Source of the DNA: Gadus chalcogrammus
Lineage: Eukaryota > Chordata > Actinopteri > Gadiformes > Gadidae
Assembly (NCBI RefSeq): GCF_026213295.1
Contig: NC_079432.1
Coordinates: 13,907,723 to 13,971,722 of the forward strand
Length of the DNA stretch: 64,000 bases
Reading direction: 5' to 3'
The translations under genes and the position numbers were made by a program. Below the pieces are notes generated by a model. That model was not told the DNA's origin, searched no databases, and saw only the letters and a list, made by a program, of their open reading frames with translations. Positions 63,760-64,000 of this stretch are shown piece by piece. Position 1 is the first letter of the stretch, and each line of letters starts with the position of its first letter.

Positions 63760-63834
63760 CAGGCTGGTCAGCGTCTGTACCATCAGCCGGTCAGTCAGCC
63801 GCCTTGCTTGTCCCTCAGACACAACCCTGCCGTC
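63760..63834 (-). CDS. Candidate internal exon of an unidentified gene
   Basis: A 75-bp, phase-0 exon of 25 codons with the product DGRVVSEGQARRLTDRLMVQ followed by TLTSL, a charged and probably helical peptide. The donor GTAAGA is strong; the acceptor GTCTGCATCAG is moderate. With the two exons below it forms an open chain of 71 codons to a stop. It does not match RNGTT. The gene would continue upstream, beyond the window. Confidence 0.4.
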
Positions 63835-64000
63835 CTGATGCAGACGTGAAAACCGTTAAACATGTTTTTGCAACTGTGCCAACAGAAACAAATCAATTAA
63901 TTTTTTTGGACAGACACAACATAATTCCCACATTTCCCCCTGGGCCTGTAGTTTTGCCTTCCGTAATAAAGGGTTTGCAGTAAGCGCATTACTTATAGCC

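Overview
This window is a piece of a vertebrate, almost certainly teleost fish, chromosome. Evidence: coding sequence split into short exons by kilobase-scale introns with GT/AG boundaries; abundant (CA)n microsatellites; a Rex3-type non-LTR retrotransposon with a GATG-like tail; hAT-type non-autonomous elements with 8-bp target duplications; and a 100-base N gap. There are no prokaryotic features.

The only gene I can identify is the 3' half of RNGTT (mRNA capping enzyme, triphosphatase-guanylyltransferase), on the minus strand from 50882 down to the TAG stop at 5630. Eight coding exons read in phase and cover human residues 299 (split codon) to 597: guanylyltransferase motifs III, IIIa, IV, V and VI, the OB-fold part and the C-terminal tail. 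The triphosphatase domain, the linker and the exon with the catalytic lysine (KADGT) are not in the readable sequence. They should lie beyond 64000 or in the gap.

Layout. 1-5629: 3' flank and 3' UTR, with microsatellites and no identified gene. 5630-50882: RNGTT exons and introns. The introns hold a 250-codon open frame of unknown origin (25855-26606), two hAT-like MITEs (24970-25296, 36369-36799), a composite element with a nested LINE tail (38929-39650), a SINE, several diverged dispersed repeats and a local duplication. 50883-63094: upstream sequence with a third hAT-like element carrying a very long G tract (59508-59934) and a 5'-truncated Rex3 copy (about 60325-61560). 63095-63194: assembly gap. 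63195-64000: a GA-rich microsatellite followed by three candidate small minus-strand exons of an unidentified gene.

The capping enzyme adds the 5' GMP cap to nascent RNA polymerase II transcripts in the nucleus. No other gene here has a recognisable link to it. The points most worth following are the unexplained 250-codon ORF, the (UG)n tract that replaces the polypyrimidine tract before the last RNGTT exon, and the unexplained exon chain next to the gap.
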